Shown here: one piece after another, positions 16,634-25,981 of the stretch | Layout of the letters: every line of letters begins with the position of its first letter | Numbering within the stretch: position 1 is the stretch's first letter | Source of the DNA: Microbacterium sp. B35-30 | Lineage (GTDB): Bacteria; Actinomycetota; Actinomycetes; Actinomycetales; Microbacteriaceae | NCBI RefSeq assembly: GCF_010634855.1 | Contig: NZ_MWLQ01000018.1 | Span: 227,192 to 291,191, forward strand | Direction: 5' to 3' | DNA: 64,000 nucleotides | The notes under the pieces: model-generated | The model's database searches: none | The model's input: only the letters and a program-made list of their open reading frames with translations | What the model was told of the DNA's origin: nothing | Program-made: the position numbers and the translations under genes

Positions 16634-16942
16634 TCAGGACTTGGGGGTCTCGGGTGCGTCGGGAGCGGGGGGGTCGGCGGCCGCGTCGGCCGCGGCATCC
16701 TCCGCCTGCTCGTCCGTCGCCGTGGTGCGCGAACGGTCGCGGCGCTCGGCGAGGCCTGCGGTCGCGTCCTCCAGCGGCTTGCGCAGGAAGAGCACCGAGA
16801 GGCTCAGGCCGATGAGTGCGGCGAAGATGGCGGCGAGCCAGTAGTACTCCTGCATGATCGGGAACAGCATCAGGATGCCGAACGGCACGAGGAACGCCAG
16901 CAGCCGCAGCACCGAGTAGACGATGGCCGAGCGCGCTTTCAC
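16634..16942 (-). CDS. DUF4229-like small membrane protein
   Basis: A 102-aa protein with two adjacent hydrophobic helices (AIVYSVLRLLAFLVPFGIL; YYWLAAIFAALIGLSLSVLF), an RKPLEDATAGLAERR segment, and an acidic Ala/Pro-rich tail. This matches the DUF4229 layout; such genes often lie next to menA in actinobacteria. Its function is unknown. The GTG is 6 nt after TAGGAT on the reverse strand (16949-16954), the leaderless pattern. Confidence 0.8.
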   Translation of the reverse strand: MKARSAIVYSVLRLLAFLVPFGILMLFPIMQEYYWLAAIFAALIGLSLSVLFLRKPLEDATAGLAERRDRSRTTATDEQAEDAAADAAADPPAPDAPETPKS

Positions 16943-17044
16943 CCGTCCATCCTACGTTCGCCCCGCCGGCGGGTTCGGCGACGGTTGCGTCACGGACCCA
17001 CAGCGAAGCGCCCACGGCGGGCCCCGCCCGCCTAGGATGGGAAG

Positions 17045-17548
17045 ATGCCTCGGGTGCTGTTGATTCTGGCCCTGGTGGCGACCGCGTTCTGGGTCTTCAC
17101 CATCGTCGATTGCGCGGTCCAGCCCCCGAACCGCCACCGCGGGGTGAGTAAGCCCGTGTGGCTTCTCATCGTGGTTCTGCTTCCGGTCCTCGGCGGCATC
17201 CTCTGGCTCATCGTGGGGCGCATGCGCGCTTCGACCGTCGCCGCTCGCCGCGCGCCGGACGACGACCCCGAGTTCCTCGGTCGCATCGGCAGCATCAGCG
17301 ATCAGGACGAGCGCATCCGCCGTCTCGAGGAGGAGTTGGCGCAGCTCGACTCCGAGAGCGCCGACCCGCGGTGGAACCCGCCGGGCGGACCCGCGGCATC
17401 CGATGACACCACCGCCCCGGGCGGCACCCCGCCGGGAACGGCCGCCGCCGGCGGTGCTCCCGCGCCGGGAACCCCGCCGTCGAAGCCGCCGACCCGGCCC
17501 GCCGAGGGCGATGACGACGCCCGCGGTCAGCGCGGGGCCATCGGCTGA
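17045..17548 (+). CDS. PLD-nuclease N-terminal domain (PLDc_N) membrane protein
   Basis: A 167-aa protein with two helices (VLLILALVATAFWVFTIVDC; VWLLIVVLLPVLGGILWLIVG, given in part) typical of PLDc_N, then a charged helix (DERIRRLEEELAQLDSE) and a Gly/Pro/Ala-rich tail. No phospholipase domain follows. The ATG is 6 nt after TAGGAT (17033-17038). It overlaps or abuts menD, and the pair is probably co-transcribed. Confidence 0.85.
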   Translation: MPRVLLILALVATAFWVFTIVDCAVQPPNRHRGVSKPVWLLIVVLLPVLGGILWLIVGRMRASTVAARRAPDDDPEFLGRIGSISDQDERIRRLEEELAQLDSESADPRWNPPGGPAASDDTTAPGGTPPGTAAAGGAPAPGTPPSKPPTRPAEGDDDARGQRGAIG

Positions 17549-19373
17549 CGTGACCGGCACGCCCCGCGCCGAGGGCGCGCTCGACTCCGCGCCCGCGACC
17601 GACGCCGCCGCGGCTCTGCTGTGCCGGCTCGTCGAACTGGGCGTGCGCCACATCGTGCTGAGCCCCGGCTCGAGGTCGCAGGCGCTCGCGCTCGTCGCCG
17701 CCGAACTGGAGCAGCGCGGCGCGGTCCGCCTGCACGTGCGCGTCGACGAGCGCGTCGCCGGCTTCACGGCTCTCGGCATCGGACGGGAGACACGGATGCC
17801 GGCGGCCGTGGTCTGCACGTCGGGCACAGCGGTCGCGAACCTGCTGCCGGCCGCGCTCGAGGCGCATCACGCCGGCGTGCCGCTGCTGCTGCTCACCGCC
17901 GACCGGCCGCCCGAGCTGCGCGGCGTGGGCGCCAACCAGACCACGCGCCAGCCCGGCATGTTCGCGCCCACGGTGCGGCTCGAGGCCGACGTCCCCGTGC
18001 CCGAGACCATCGACCCGGACGGCGCGCACGAGCAGAGCGCGATGCTGCGGGCGCTCGCCGAGGAGGCCGTCGCCGCCGCGCTCGGCGCGGGCACGCGCGC
18101 GCCGGGACCGGTGCACCTGAACCTCCCGTACCGCGAGCCCTTGGCGGGGGTGCTGCCCGCGTGGATGGGCGTGCCCGCGACCGAGCTCGAGACGACGGCC
18201 GACGACGACCCCGACGGGCCGCCGGTGGAGCCGGAGGCCGAGGACGAGGCATCCGGAGCGCTCTACCAGGGCGGTGGGGGCATCGGCGAGGCCGACGTGC
18301 CGACCGAGCCCGAGGATGCGCCGCTCGTCCTCGAACGAGGACCACGCACGATCGTCCTGGCCGGGGCCGACGCCGGCCCCGACGCGGAGCAGCTCGCGCA
18401 CGTGGGCGGATGGCCGCTCATCGCCGAGATCGTGAGCGGTGCGCGCTTCGGGCGCCACCTCGTGCACGGATACCGCGAGCTGCTGAGAGACTCCGAGCTC
18501 GGCGGGCGCATCGAGCGCGTGGTCGTGCTGGGGCATCCGACCCTCAGTCGCGAGTCCGCGGCACTGCTGTCGGATCCGGCTGTCGAGATCGTGGCCGTGC
18601 GCGGGCCCGGCGAGCCGCTCAACCTCAACGGCGCGACGTTCGCCGCCGACCGCATCGCCGTCGCGACCGGCGACCCCGACGGCGCCTGGCTCGGGGAGTG
18701 GCTGCAGGCGTCGCGCGCGGCATCCGTCGATCTCACGCCGCCCGCTCCCGACGCCGACGGCCTGTCGTCCGCGGTACCGGAGGAGCGGCTGGGCGCCATC
18801 GCCGCCGAGCTCGAGGTCATCCGCGCGCCGCTCGATCGCGCGGCGCTGGCCGACGCTGTGTGGCGGGCCACCTGGCCCCACGATCGGCTGGTCTTCGGCT
18901 CGTCCCGTCTGGTGCGGGTGGCCGATCAGGTGCTGCCCGGCAAGAAGGTCCCGGTGCACGCCAATCGCGGGCTCGCCGGCATCGACGGCACCATCGCCAC
19001 GGCGACCGGCATAGCGCTGGCCAGCCAGTCCGCCGGTAGTCCGGGCGTCACTCGCGTGCTGCTCGGCGATCTCGCTGTGCTGCACGACGTCGGAGCGCTG
19101 CTCCTGCCCCCGGACGAGGAGGAGCCGCGCCTGCAGCTGGTGGTCGGCAACGACGGCGGCGGCACGATCTTCGACGGACTAGAGGTGGCCGCCGTCGCAG
19201 GCTCCCACGTCATGGACCGTGTGCTCTACACGCCGCACGAGGTGCACCTCGAGCAGCTCGCGCTCGCCTACGGCTGGGAGTATCGCCGCGTCACGACGCG
19301 GTCCGCCCTCGACCAGGCGCTCACCTCACCGGTCGAGGGACGCCAGCTCATCGAGGTTCCGCTCGAGCGCTGA
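17511..19373 (+). CDS. menD: SEPHCHC synthase (2-succinyl-5-enolpyruvyl-6-hydroxy-3-cyclohexene-1-carboxylate synthase)
   Basis: A thiamine-diphosphate enzyme that joins isochorismate and 2-oxoglutarate. The N-terminus has HIVLSPGSRSQALALVAAEL and the catalytic-glutamate region VDERVAGFTALGIG; TSGTAVANLLPA and the C-terminal ThDP/Mg motif GNDGGGTIFDGLE are present. The middle domain carries an acidic insert (residues ~225-265). Two starts fit: ATG 17511 (620 aa, overlaps PLDc_N by 38 nt, with GAGG just upstream) or GTG 17550 (607 aa, in the TGAcGTG junction). I list the ATG but consider the GTG nearly as likely. Confidence 0.95.
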   Translation: MTTPAVSAGPSADVTGTPRAEGALDSAPATDAAAALLCRLVELGVRHIVLSPGSRSQALALVAAELEQRGAVRLHVRVDERVAGFTALGIGRETRMPAAVVCTSGTAVANLLPAALEAHHAGVPLLLLTADRPPELRGVGANQTTRQPGMFAPTVRLEADVPVPETIDPDGAHEQSAMLRALAEEAVAAALGAGTRAPGPVHLNLPYREPLAGVLPAWMGVPATELETTADDDPDGPPVEPEAEDEASGALYQGGGGIGEADVPTEPEDAPLVLERGPRTIVLAGADAGPDAEQLAHVGGWPLIAEIVSGARFGRHLVHGYRELLRDSELGGRIERVVVLGHPTLSRESAALLSDPAVEIVAVRGPGEPLNLNGATFAADRIAVATGDPDGAWLGEWLQASRAASVDLTPPAPDADGLSSAVPEERLGAIAAELEVIRAPLDRAALADAVWRATWPHDRLVFGSSRLVRVADQVLPGKKVPVHANRGLAGIDGTIATATGIALASQSAGSPGVTRVLLGDLAVLHDVGALLLPPDEEEPRLQLVVGNDGGGTIFDGLEVAAVAGSHVMDRVLYTPHEVHLEQLALAYGWEYRRVTTRSALDQALTSPVEGRQLIEVPLER

Positions 19374-19466
19374 GCCGGCCGGTCAGCCGACGCGTCCACG
19401 GCGTATTCGGCGCGGCCTCGCCGTCAATCCTGGTCTCCGCGCGCTGCCGCACGCCATGATGGCTCC

Positions 19467-20330
19467 ATGATCGCCTCGAGTCAGAAGCACTGGATCGGCG
19501 ACGTCGCCGATCTCCTCAGGGTCGGCGAGGGCTTCGTCCTCGCCGACGTCGACACCCGTTCGACGCCGGGATATGCGAAAGACAAACTGCACGCCGCCGA
19601 AGACCTCAAGACCGGGGCTGACGAGCTGGACGAATACCAGGAGCGGCTGTTCGCGCGCAGCCGCGTCGATGCGACGGATGCCGCCGTGCTGCTCGTGCTG
19701 CAGGCCATGGACTCCGCGGGCAAGGGCGGCATCATCCGGCATGTGGTCGGCTCGGTCGATCCGCAGGGCGTCGTGCTCTCGGCGTTCAAGAAGCCGACTC
19801 CAGAGGAGCTCGAGCACGACTTCCTCTGGCGGGTGGAGCAGCGAGTGCCGGTGTCGGGCCTCATCGGCGTCTTCGACCGCTCGCACTACGAAGACGTGCT
19901 CATCGGCCGGGTGCGCGAGCTTGCGCCGGCCGACGAGATCGAGCGCCGCTACGGTGCGATCAACGACTTCGAGAAGCGCCTGACCGACACCGGCACGCGG
20001 ATCGTGAAGGTGATGCTGCACATCTCTCCCGAAGAGCAGAAGTCGCGGCTCATGCAGCGGCTCGACCGCCCCGACAAGCACTGGAAGTACAACCCGGGCG
20101 ACGTCGACGAGCGTGAGCTGTGGCCGTCGTACATGGCGGCGTACCAGACCGTCTTCGAGCGCACGTCGACCGATCACGCGCCGTGGCACGTGGTGCCCGC
20201 CGACCGCAAGTGGTACGCGCGCCTCGCGGTGCAGCACCTGCTGCTGGAGGCGCTCGAAGAGATCGACCCGCACTGGCCGGCGGCGACCTTCGACGTCGCG
20301 GCCGAGAAGAAGCGGCTCGCCGCGAGCTGA
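19467..20330 (+). CDS. ppk2: Polyphosphate kinase 2 family protein
   Basis: A 287-aa P-loop kinase that moves phosphate between polyphosphate and nucleotides. Walker A MDSAGKGG (81-88), Walker B-type FDRSHYEDVL (136-145) and the lid segment RLDRPDKHWKYNPGD are the PPK2 set. The single domain and length fit one-domain PPK2 enzymes that phosphorylate ADP and/or AMP; the exact subclass is not certain. The ATG lies 6 nt after CATGAT, so a leaderless message is plausible. Confidence 0.93.
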   Translation: MIASSQKHWIGDVADLLRVGEGFVLADVDTRSTPGYAKDKLHAAEDLKTGADELDEYQERLFARSRVDATDAAVLLVLQAMDSAGKGGIIRHVVGSVDPQGVVLSAFKKPTPEELEHDFLWRVEQRVPVSGLIGVFDRSHYEDVLIGRVRELAPADEIERRYGAINDFEKRLTDTGTRIVKVMLHISPEEQKSRLMQRLDRPDKHWKYNPGDVDERELWPSYMAAYQTVFERTSTDHAPWHVVPADRKWYARLAVQHLLLEALEEIDPHWPAATFDVAAEKKRLAAS

Positions 20331-20381
20331 GCGCGCCTCTCCCGCGCAAGCGTTCGCGACGGGCCGGCCCGAGATGACAGA

Positions 20382-21833
20382 GTGAACGGCGTGACTTCGA
20401 TCCAGACGCAGGCAACCCCCGACTATCGCGACACCGGCCTCGTGTTCCCTCCCGGGTTCACGTTCGGCTCGGCGACGGCCTCGTATCAGGTGGAGGGCGC
20501 GTTCGCCGAGGACGGCCGCGGCCCGTCGATCTGGGACACGTTCTCGAAGACGCCCGGCAAGGTGTGGAACGGCGACACGGGCGATGTCGCCTGCGACCAC
20601 TACCACCGCTGGGAGAGCGATCTCGACCTCATGGCCGAGCTCGGCCTCGGCGCCTATCGCTTCTCGATCGCGTGGCCGCGCATCCAGCCGACCGGCACCG
20701 GCGCCGTGAACCAGGCCGGCATCGACTTCTACTCGCGGCTCGTCGACGGGCTGCTCGAGCGCGGCATCCGTCCCGTCGCGACGCTGTACCACTGGGACCT
20801 GCCGCAGACGCTCGAGGATACCGGCGGCTGGGCGTCGCGTGCGACGGCCGACGCCTTCGAGCGCTACGCCGAGATCATGGGGACGGCGCTCGGCGATCGC
20901 GTGCACACCTGGACGACGCTCAACGAGCCCTGGTGCTCGGCGTACCTCGGCTACGGCCAGGGCGGGCACGCCCCGGGGCGCCATGAGCCCGCTGCGGCGC
21001 TCGCCGCGGTGCACCACCTGAACCTCGCCCACGGCCGTGCCGTGCAGGCGCTCCGGGCCACCTCGGCCGGTGACCCGCAGTACTCGGTCACCCTCAACTT
21101 CCACGTGCTGCGCGGCCAGGGCGACGGGGCGACCGAGGCCATGCGGCGGATCGACGCGCTGGCCAACCGGGCGTTCACGCACCCGATGCTGCGGGGCGAG
21201 TACCCGGCGGATCTGCTCGAGGACACGGCATCCGTCACCGACTGGTCGTTCGTGCAGGACGGCGACCTCGCCGCCATCCACCAGCCGATTGACGTGCTCG
21301 GCGTCAACTACTACTCGACGGCGACCGTGCGGCTGTGGGACGGCGTGTCGGCGAAGCAGATGAACGACGGGCACAAGGGCGCCGCGGGCGGTACCGCGTG
21401 GCCGGGCAGCGACCAGGCCGTGGAGTTCGTCGAGCAGCCGGGGCCGTACACCGCCATGGGCTGGAACATCGCACCCGAGGGGCTCGAGGAGCTGCTGGTG
21501 TCGCTGTCGGAGCAGTTCCCGAATCAGCCGCTGATGGTGACCGAGAACGGCGCCGCGTTCGACGACGAGGTGGACGACGACGGCTCGGTGCCGGACCCGC
21601 AGCGGCTGGACTACCTGCGGCGCCACTTCACGGCTGCGCACCGGGCGATGCAGCGCGGGGTCGATCTGCGGGGGTACTTCGTGTGGTCGCTGCTCGACAA
21701 CTTCGAGTGGGGCTACGGGTACGCCAAGCGCTTCGGCATCGTGCGCGTCGACTTCGACACACTCGAGCGCACCGTCAAGGACAGCGGGCTCTGGTACGGG
21801 CAGCTGGCTCGCAGCGGCACCATCCCCGCGTGA
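20382..21833 (+). CDS. GH1 family beta-glucosidase
   Basis: A 483-aa (beta/alpha)8 glycosidase. Acid/base glutamate E182 lies in TLNEPW and the nucleophile E388 in MVTENGAAF; the N-terminal [20 protein letters not shown], cut here as [13 protein letters not shown], is the GH1 signature. There is no signal peptide, so it acts on imported or phosphorylated-free disaccharides in the cytoplasm. Two GTG codons (20382, 20391) could start it. It is convergent with menF. Confidence 0.94.
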   Translation: MNGVTSIQTQATPDYRDTGLVFPPGFTFGSATASYQVEGAFAEDGRGPSIWDTFSKTPGKVWNGDTGDVACDHYHRWESDLDLMAELGLGAYRFSIAWPRIQPTGTGAVNQAGIDFYSRLVDGLLERGIRPVATLYHWDLPQTLEDTGGWASRATADAFERYAEIMGTALGDRVHTWTTLNEPWCSAYLGYGQGGHAPGRHEPAAALAAVHHLNLAHGRAVQALRATSAGDPQYSVTLNFHVLRGQGDGATEAMRRIDALANRAFTHPMLRGEYPADLLEDTASVTDWSFVQDGDLAAIHQPIDVLGVNYYSTATVRLWDGVSAKQMNDGHKGAAGGTAWPGSDQAVEFVEQPGPYTAMGWNIAPEGLEELLVSLSEQFPNQPLMVTENGAAFDDEVDDDGSVPDPQRLDYLRRHFTAAHRAMQRGVDLRGYFVWSLLDNFEWGYGYAKRFGIVRVDFDTLERTVKDSGLWYGQLARSGTIPA

Positions 21834-21878
21834 CTCCCGGAGCGGGGCGCCCGACCACCCACCCGTGAGGGGGCGCGC

Positions 21879-23177
21879 TCAGGCGAGCGCGTCGACGATC
21901 GGCCGGAACTTCACCCGGGTCTCGAGCAGCTCCGTCTCGGGATTGCTCTGCGCGACGATCCCGGCGCCGGCGTGGGCGACGACGGGAATGGTGTCGCTGT
22001 AGGTCGCGTGCCTCCGCGCCGGCTCCGCGCCGATCTGCGCGCACCGCAGTGCGATCGCCCACTCGCCGTTGCCGTCGCCGTCCACCCAGCCGACCGGGCC
22101 GGCGTACCGCCGGCGGTCGAACGGCTCGAGCGTACGGATCAGATCGAGCGCGGTGTTCCTCGGGGTGCCCGCCACCGCCGCGGTCGGGTGCAGGGCAGCC
22201 ACGAGGTCGAGCGCCGATGCGTGGTCGGCGAGGTCTCCCGCGACGTCCGTTGCGAGATGCCACAGGTTCGGCAGCTTCAGCGTGAACGGCTCGGGGTCGG
22301 CGCGCAGGTGGCGGACGTGCGGGCGGAGCGTCTCGAGCACGCTCTGCACGGCGTAGCGGTGCTCGTCGAGGTCCTTCCCGCTGTGCGCGAGGGAGGTGGA
22401 TGCCGCGGTGTCGTCGTGCGCGTCGGTGCCACGCGGGATCGTGCCGGCGAGCACCCGCGCCGTCACCACGCCGCGCGAGGCCGTCACCAGGGTCTCGGGG
22501 CTCGCTCCGATGAGTCCGTCGACGGCGAAGGTCCACGTGTCGGGGTAGTCGTCGGCGAGGGCGCGGACGAGGCGCCGCAGGTCTGCGCCCGCGGGGATCG
22601 TGCCGACGAGGTCGCGCGCGAGCACGACCTTCTCGAGCTCGCCGCGCACGATCGCGTCGACGGCCTGCCGCACGGCGGCCTGGTAGCCGGCGGGGTTCAG
22701 GGTGCCGGGGCCGAGCGTCGCCGACCAGTAGGGCCCGTACGGCGTCGGCTCGACGGGACGCTCCTGCAGCTCGGCGGACGTGAAACGGATCCGCGTCACC
22801 CACGACCGGCCGTGATGACGGCCGACCACGGCCTGCGGAACGATGAGGCGACTCGTGCCCGTGGAGCGCTCATCGAAGACGAGCGTGCCGAACGCGACGA
22901 GGCCCGTACCGGGGAGGCCGAGCGGATCGTCGATCTCGGCCGATGCGGCGATCTGCCGCCAGGCGTCGGCCGGGGTGGGCAGCGCCGCCGCGTCGGGGGC
23001 GGACGCGCTGTGCGGACCCCGCTCATAGCCGCCGACGACGCCGATGCCGACGATCCCGTCACCTCTGCGCAGCCACGCGAGGGGTTCGTCGGCAGACGCG
23101 TACGTGAGCAGGTCGTCGACGTGCTCGATCTCGCGAGTCTCGACCACCAGCTGGGGCGGGCGGAGCGCAGATGTCAC
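21879..23177 (-). CDS. menF: Isochorismate synthase
   Basis: A 432-aa chorismate-utilising enzyme that makes isochorismate, the first step toward menaquinone. The C-terminal part has EKVVLARDL, GASPETLV, RVLAGTIPRG, HPTAAVAGTPR, YAGPVGWVDGDGNGEW and AGAGIVAQSNPETE, the usual family chain. The N-terminal ~150 residues are variable. The GTG is 6 nt after TAGGCT on the reverse strand, and this -10 overlaps that of the divergent DUF402 gene. Confidence 0.94.
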   Translation of the reverse strand: MTSALRPPQLVVETREIEHVDDLLTYASADEPLAWLRRGDGIVGIGVVGGYERGPHSASAPDAAALPTPADAWRQIAASAEIDDPLGLPGTGLVAFGTLVFDERSTGTSRLIVPQAVVGRHHGRSWVTRIRFTSAELQERPVEPTPYGPYWSATLGPGTLNPAGYQAAVRQAVDAIVRGELEKVVLARDLVGTIPAGADLRRLVRALADDYPDTWTFAVDGLIGASPETLVTASRGVVTARVLAGTIPRGTDAHDDTAASTSLAHSGKDLDEHRYAVQSVLETLRPHVRHLRADPEPFTLKLPNLWHLATDVAGDLADHASALDLVAALHPTAAVAGTPRNTALDLIRTLEPFDRRRYAGPVGWVDGDGNGEWAIALRCAQIGAEPARRHATYSDTIPVVAHAGAGIVAQSNPETELLETRVKFRPIVDALA

Positions 23178-23183
23178 CCCTCC

Positions 23184-23193
23184 AGCCTAGACT
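23184..23193. promoter_or_regulatory. Overlapping divergent -10 boxes of menF and the DUF402 gene
   Basis: AGCCTAGACT holds TAGGCT for menF (reverse strand, 23184-23189) and TAGACT for the DUF402 gene (23188-23193), each 6 nt from its start codon. The two promoters share bases, so polymerase can occupy only one at a time. The reading as promoters is inferred from the same spacing at many genes in the window. Confidence 0.6.
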
Positions 23194-23199
23194 CGCGAG

Positions 23200-23904
23200 G
23201 TGACCGCGGACGCCGACGAGCAGCCTCATCAGAACCATCTGGACCGACCCGCGGTCGGGACCGCGCTGCAGTTCCGCTGGCGCAAATGGGACGGCGGCGC
23301 CCACTGGGTCAACGACGAGATCTACCTCGGCAGCGATCGCTGGGGCGATTGGCTCGGCCAGCCCGCCGGGTGGCGCAACACGCGACCAGGCCGCGCATTC
23401 GCCGCCGAGCACGACAGCGTCACGCTGGTGCCGCCGAGCGGCGACTTCGCCTACACGCACAACGCCGCCCCGCACCCGACCCGCGTGTACATCGACATCG
23501 CATGGGATGTGCGATGGGATGCCGGCCTTCCGACCGGGATCGACATGGACCTCGACGTCGTCCGGCGTGAGCCGGCCGAACCGTACCTCGACCGCGACGG
23601 CGTGCTGCGCAGCCCCGGCGACGTCTATATCGAGGACCGCGACGAGTGGGATGAGCACCGCGCCGCCTACGGCTACCCGCTCGAGCTGGTCGAGCGGCTC
23701 GAGTCCGTCGCGGTCGAGCTCGAGGGGCGCGTGCGCGAGGGCGCTCCTCCTTTCGACGACACGACCGCCCTGCGCTGGCTCGCCCGCCTGGCCGCGCTGC
23801 CGCCGGTGGCGCAGCCCGCGCCCGCGGACTTCGCCGACGCCGACGAACCCGCCCAAGCCGCAGCCGCCGGCCACGACCCTGCCCCGCCCGGCAGCGCGGC
23901 CTAG
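23200..23904 (+). CDS. DUF402 domain protein
   Basis: A 234-aa protein whose core matches DUF402: [48 protein letters not shown], and [16 protein letters not shown]. The family contains nucleoside phosphatases such as NtdP and fluoroacyl-CoA-type relatives; metal-binding acidic residues (DIAWD, DMDLD, DEWDEH) are conserved. A 35-aa Ala/Pro/Asp-rich tail is unusual. The GTG follows TAGACT by 6 nt. MenG starts 11 nt after its stop. Confidence 0.85.
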   Translation: MTADADEQPHQNHLDRPAVGTALQFRWRKWDGGAHWVNDEIYLGSDRWGDWLGQPAGWRNTRPGRAFAAEHDSVTLVPPSGDFAYTHNAAPHPTRVYIDIAWDVRWDAGLPTGIDMDLDVVRREPAEPYLDRDGVLRSPGDVYIEDRDEWDEHRAAYGYPLELVERLESVAVELEGRVREGAPPFDDTTALRWLARLAALPPVAQPAPADFADADEPAQAAAAGHDPAPPGSAA

Positions 23905-23914
23905 ACTCGAACAC

Positions 23915-24691
23915 GTGGCATCCCACCCCTCCGACCATGAGCCGAACCGCGCCGACCTGCATAAGGATCCGTCGCGCGTGAGCGGCATGTTCGACCAGGT
24001 CGCCGCCGGCTACGACCGCACGAACACGGTGCTGAGCATGGGCAACGACCGGTTCTGGCGCGCCGCGACGACCCGCGCCATCCACCCGCAGCGCGGGCAG
24101 CGCATCCTGGACCTCGCGGCCGGCACCGGAGCGTCGAGCGTCGCCCTCGCCGGCAGCGGGGCAGAGGTGGTCGCCGCCGACTTCTCGCCCGGCATGATCG
24201 CGGAGGGCGAGCGCCGCCATGGTCCGAAGGCGTCAGGCGGCGGCATCCGCAATCTCTCGTTCGTGCAGGCCGACGCGACCGCGCTGCCGTTCGGCGACGA
24301 CGAGTTCGACACCGTCACGATGTCGTTCGGCCTCCGCAACGTCAACGAGCCGAAGAAGGCGCTGCGGGAGCTGCTGCGCGTGACCAAGCCCGGTGGGCGG
24401 CTCGTGATCTGCGAGTTCTCGCAGCCGCCGTCCAAGACGTTCAACGGTCTCTACCGCTTCTACAACGACCGCGTGCTGCCGGTCGTCGCGAAGACGGTGA
24501 GCTCCAACGCCGAGGCGTACGACTACCTCAATGAGTCGATCCGCGACTGGCCCGACCAGCGAACGCTGGCGGCGTGGATCCGCGAAGCGGGCTGGACTGA
24601 CGTCGCGCACCGCAATCTCTCGATGGGCATCGTCGCCCTGCACCGGGGCACGAAGCCCGCGGACGGGGCCAAGAAGCCCACCGGTCGTTGA
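23915..24691 (+). CDS. menG: Demethylmenaquinone methyltransferase
   Basis: A 258-aa SAM-dependent methyltransferase (UbiE/MenG) that performs the last menaquinone step. Motif [48 protein letters not shown] and [17 protein letters not shown], cut here, are diagnostic. The GTG follows TAGACT (23902-23907) by 7 nt. The last codons (Thr-Gly-Arg-stop) read ACC GGT CGT TGA, so the stop codon is supplied by the first bases of REP cluster 4. Confidence 0.95.
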   Translation: MASHPSDHEPNRADLHKDPSRVSGMFDQVAAGYDRTNTVLSMGNDRFWRAATTRAIHPQRGQRILDLAAGTGASSVALAGSGAEVVAADFSPGMIAEGERRHGPKASGGGIRNLSFVQADATALPFGDDEFDTVTMSFGLRNVNEPKKALRELLRVTKPGGRLVICEFSQPPSKTFNGLYRFYNDRVLPVVAKTVSSNAEAYDYLNESIRDWPDQRTLAAWIREAGWTDVAHRNLSMGIVALHRGTKPADGAKKPTGR

Positions 24692-24802
24692 GCGAGCGAA
24701 GCGCGACGAAACGTCTTCGGTCGGCTGAGAGCGTTTCGTCTCTGCGTTCGACTCGCAAGCTCGCTCAACGACCGCGTTCCTCGCTCGCTCGGCGACCGGG
24801 GA
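24682..24802. repeat. REP-type repeat cluster 4, overlapping the menG stop codon
   Basis: It starts CGGTCGTTGAGCGAGCGAAG, continues to GACGAAACG, then an inverted GCGTTTCGTCTC...CTCAACGACCG half and a further GCTCGCTCGGCGACCG piece. It fills the menG to polyprenyl-synthase spacer and could form a large hairpin ending menG. Confidence 0.9.
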
Positions 24803-24848
24803 ACATGCGAGGACCGGGACGAAACGCGCCCCCAGGTAGGCTGGGCGT

Positions 24849-25904
24849 GTGACACCGACAGCGCCGGGCTCCCATATCGCGGGCAAGCTGGGCCTGACCG
24901 ACCGCATCTTCGCCGGAGCGCGATCGCGCACTCTGCTCAAGACCGTCGAGGCAGGCCTGAAGCGCGTCGACAGCGCGCTCGAGCGCGAGCTGCGGGTGGC
25001 AGACACCCTCGCCGACGCCACCAGCCGCTACCTGTACGACGCAGGCGGCAAGCGCGTTCGTCCGATGCTGGCGCTGCTGACCGCCCAGCTCGGCGACGGT
25101 GCGACCGACGAGGTCATCCAGGCCGCCACGGCTCTCGAGATGACCCACCTCGGCTCCCTGTACCACGACGACGTGATGGATGCCGCCGACAAGCGTCGCG
25201 GAGTGCCCAGTGCCCATGCGGTGTGGGGCAACAACGTCGCCATCCTCACCGGCGATCTGCTGTTCTCCCGCGCGAGCCAGATCATGGCCCGACACGGCGA
25301 CCGTGCCATCCGGCTGCAGGCCGACACGTTCGAGCGTCTGGTGCTCGGGCAGATGCACGAGACGGTCGGTCCGTCCGAGACCGACGACCGCGTCGAGTTC
25401 TACCTGCAGGTGCTCTCCGACAAGACCGGCTCGCTGATCGCCGCCGCGGCGCAGTCGGGCGTGATCTTCTCGAACGGGCCGGAAGAGTTCGAGGCGCCGA
25501 TGGTGACCTTCGGCGAGAAGGCCGGGGTGGCATTCCAGCTGCTCGACGACGTGATCGACCTGTCCGCCGACCCCGACGAGACCGGCAAGGTGCCCGGCAC
25601 CGATCTGCGTGCCGGCGTGCCGACCATGCCCTACCTCGTGCTCGGAGAGCGGAAGGATGCGGCATCCGTCGAGCTGCGCGCCCGGATCGACGACGGCGTC
25701 GCCCGCATCGCCGACGGCGCCGATCCCTCGATCCTCGACGAGCCGCTCGCGCGGCTGCGCGATCACGAGGCGACCGAGGCCACCCTCGACCTCGCCCACG
25801 CGTGGTCGAGCCAGGCGATCGAGGCGCTCGCACCCCTCCCGAACGGCGCCGTGCGCGAAGCCCTGACCCGATTCGCTCAGGCCGTCGCCGACCGCTCCAG
25901 TTAG
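24849..25904 (+). CDS. Polyprenyl diphosphate synthase (menaquinone side chain)
   Basis: A 351-aa all-helical trans-prenyltransferase. GGKRVRPML, first Asp-rich motif DDVMD (D107-D111), and second motif DDVID (D233-D237) are visible; FQLLDDVID and KTGSLIAAAAQSG are typical of long-chain (C35-C50) synthases. Its place after menG indicates it makes the menaquinone tail. The GTG is 6 nt after TAGGCT (24837-24842). It is probably hepT- or ispB-like; chain length cannot be read. Confidence 0.93.
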   Translation: MTPTAPGSHIAGKLGLTDRIFAGARSRTLLKTVEAGLKRVDSALERELRVADTLADATSRYLYDAGGKRVRPMLALLTAQLGDGATDEVIQAATALEMTHLGSLYHDDVMDAADKRRGVPSAHAVWGNNVAILTGDLLFSRASQIMARHGDRAIRLQADTFERLVLGQMHETVGPSETDDRVEFYLQVLSDKTGSLIAAAAQSGVIFSNGPEEFEAPMVTFGEKAGVAFQLLDDVIDLSADPDETGKVPGTDLRAGVPTMPYLVLGERKDAASVELRARIDDGVARIADGADPSILDEPLARLRDHEATEATLDLAHAWSSQAIEALAPLPNGAVREALTRFAQAVADRSS

Positions 25905-25912
25905 ACGTTCCC

Positions 25913-25946
25913 GCGTTTCGTCTCGCTTCGCTCGCTCAACGACCGG
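25913..25946. repeat. REP-type half-unit 5
   Basis: A single inverted half-unit GCGTTTCGTCTCGCTTCGCTC then GCTCAACGACCGG lies 10 nt after the polyprenyl-synthase stop and before the next gene's ribosome site. It lacks the facing half. Confidence 0.85.
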
Positions 25947-25981
25947 GGAGTGCGACGAGCCGAGTTCCCGAAAGGACCATC

